Translations under genes and position numbers: made by a program
Assembly: GCA_007121995.1 (NCBI GenBank)
Contig: SKJK01000118.1
Location: 1-6,469 of the forward strand
From: Desulfobulbaceae bacterium
GTDB lineage: Bacteria; Desulfobacterota; Desulfobulbia; Desulfobulbales; Desulfobulbaceae
DNA length: 6,469 bases
Direction of reading: 5' to 3'
Notes under the pieces: generated by a model
Told to the model about the DNA's origin: nothing
Database searches by the model: none
Seen by the model: the letters and a program-made list of their open reading frames with translations, nothing else
Shown: positions 5,830 to 6,469 of the stretch, in pieces
Position numbering within the stretch: the first letter of the stretch is position 1
Layout of the letters: each line of letters begins with the position of its first letter

Positions 5830-6469
5830 ATGAAACTATTCACACGGACCGCATGGTGGGCCGGATTAGTTCTCCTGCTACTTACTCCTGCTGCAAAATC
5901 GACAATAGGATCGATCTATGAAGGAGGATTTATCCAGGTCTTGCCGGACAAGGCCGGCGAAAGCGCAGAAGAGGCGTCCCCTTTGCGGTTGGAACTCATG
6001 GAAAAGAAATCCGGGGTGGTTGCCAGAATCATCTTTGCCGGGGAGCAAAGCGCTCTCGAGGCAGGGGAAGAACTCCAAACCCCACCAGGAGGTATGCTTA
6101 CATTGACGCTCAATGGCCATGTCATCCTCCAGGAATCCTTCACTGGGTCAACTCTTGCCATCGAGAGAAGGATTTCGTTCCACACGGTTCCAAGCGGTGA
6201 GCATCTCCTTGGTTGCGAGTTGCACTACAGCATGGGAACAATCTATCAATCTGAAGTAGCTTTTATTTTGAATGCTGCTCCTTCCGTTGTCATTGGCAAG
6301 AACCAGGACAGGGAACAAGGCTTCGATCCTTCCGTAACTTTCACCTTTTTCGATGCGGTTGAAGAGATCGTTGGTTTTTTCGAAGTGGCGGTGGGCGAAA
6401 ATCCGGTCGGTATGATGCAGGTGACCGCCCAGGACAACGGCACCACCAGAAAACTGTCGGAATGGCTGG
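5830..6469 (+). CDS. Exported protein of unknown function, Ig-like character (partial, C-terminus beyond right edge)
   Basis: The window holds the first 213 codons of an open frame with no stop before the right edge. The ATG at 5830 is supported by AAAGG six bases upstream. The N-terminus MKLFTRTAWWAGLVLLLLTP is a clear signal peptide: basic residues, then a hydrophobic core at about 9-19. The cleavage site is uncertain, and no lipobox cysteine follows. Residues about 88-150 alternate hydrophobic strands with LNGH (94-97), SGEHLLGCELHY (122-133) and a closing VAFILN, a pattern resembling bacterial Ig-like domains. Residues from PSVVIGKN (151) onward may start a second such unit. I do not recognise a family, so no function is given. 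It probably acts in the periplasm, at the cell surface or outside the cell. It follows a 474-base gap with its own promoter candidate and a leader hairpin, so it is likely expressed separately from mltA. Confidence 0.85.
   Translation, partial: MKLFTRTAWWAGLVLLLLTPAAKSTIGSIYEGGFIQVLPDKAGESAEEASPLRLELMEKKSGVVARIIFAGEQSALEAGEELQTPPGGMLTLTLNGHVILQESFTGSTLAIERRISFHTVPSGEHLLGCELHYSMGTIYQSEVAFILNAAPSVVIGKNQDREQGFDPSVTFTFFDAVEEIVGFFEVAVGENPVGMMQVTAQDNGTTRKLSEWL

Overview
The window looks like chromosome from a Gram-negative bacterium with an LPS-bearing outer membrane. LptD and an MltA murein transglycosylase are both present. The style of the proteins (an LptD with a single cysteine pair, a COG0731-type radical SAM protein, a DHH-family protein between envelope genes, moderately high GC) suggests a deltaproteobacterium or Desulfobacterota member. 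That placement is inference from gene content, not a marker-gene result. I see no mobile element, CRISPR array, rRNA or tRNA.

Layout. Positions 1-337 (minus strand) hold the N-terminal 112 residues of a radical SAM protein that runs off the left edge. A divergent control region (338-662) separates it from a plus-strand cluster and contains a good sigma70-like promoter (493-521). The cluster is lptD (663-2984), a DHH-family phosphoesterase (3022-3981) and mltA (4138-5355). The lptD-DHH gap is 37 nt, so co-transcription is likely. The DHH-mltA gap is 156 nt, so the link to mltA is less certain. A 474-nt gene-free, AT-richer stretch (5356-5829) follows, with a second promoter candidate (5678-5706) and a leader that can fold over the ribosome binding site of the next gene. 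The last gene (5830 to the right edge, incomplete) encodes an exported protein of unknown function with Ig-like beta-sandwich character.

How the genes fit together. LptD is the outer-membrane translocon for LPS, and MltA trims peptidoglycan beneath that membrane, so the cluster has an envelope theme. The DHH protein between them should be a soluble metal-dependent phosphoesterase of unknown substrate, and its link to the envelope is only positional. The radical SAM gene is divergent and probably unrelated in function.

Most of the window is ordinary housekeeping and envelope sequence. The parts most worth a second look are the leader of the last gene, where two inverted repeats overlap so that only one can form as a simple hairpin and one of them buries the Shine-Dalgarno sequence, and the unidentified exported protein it precedes. 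I found nothing I could defend as a wholly new system.
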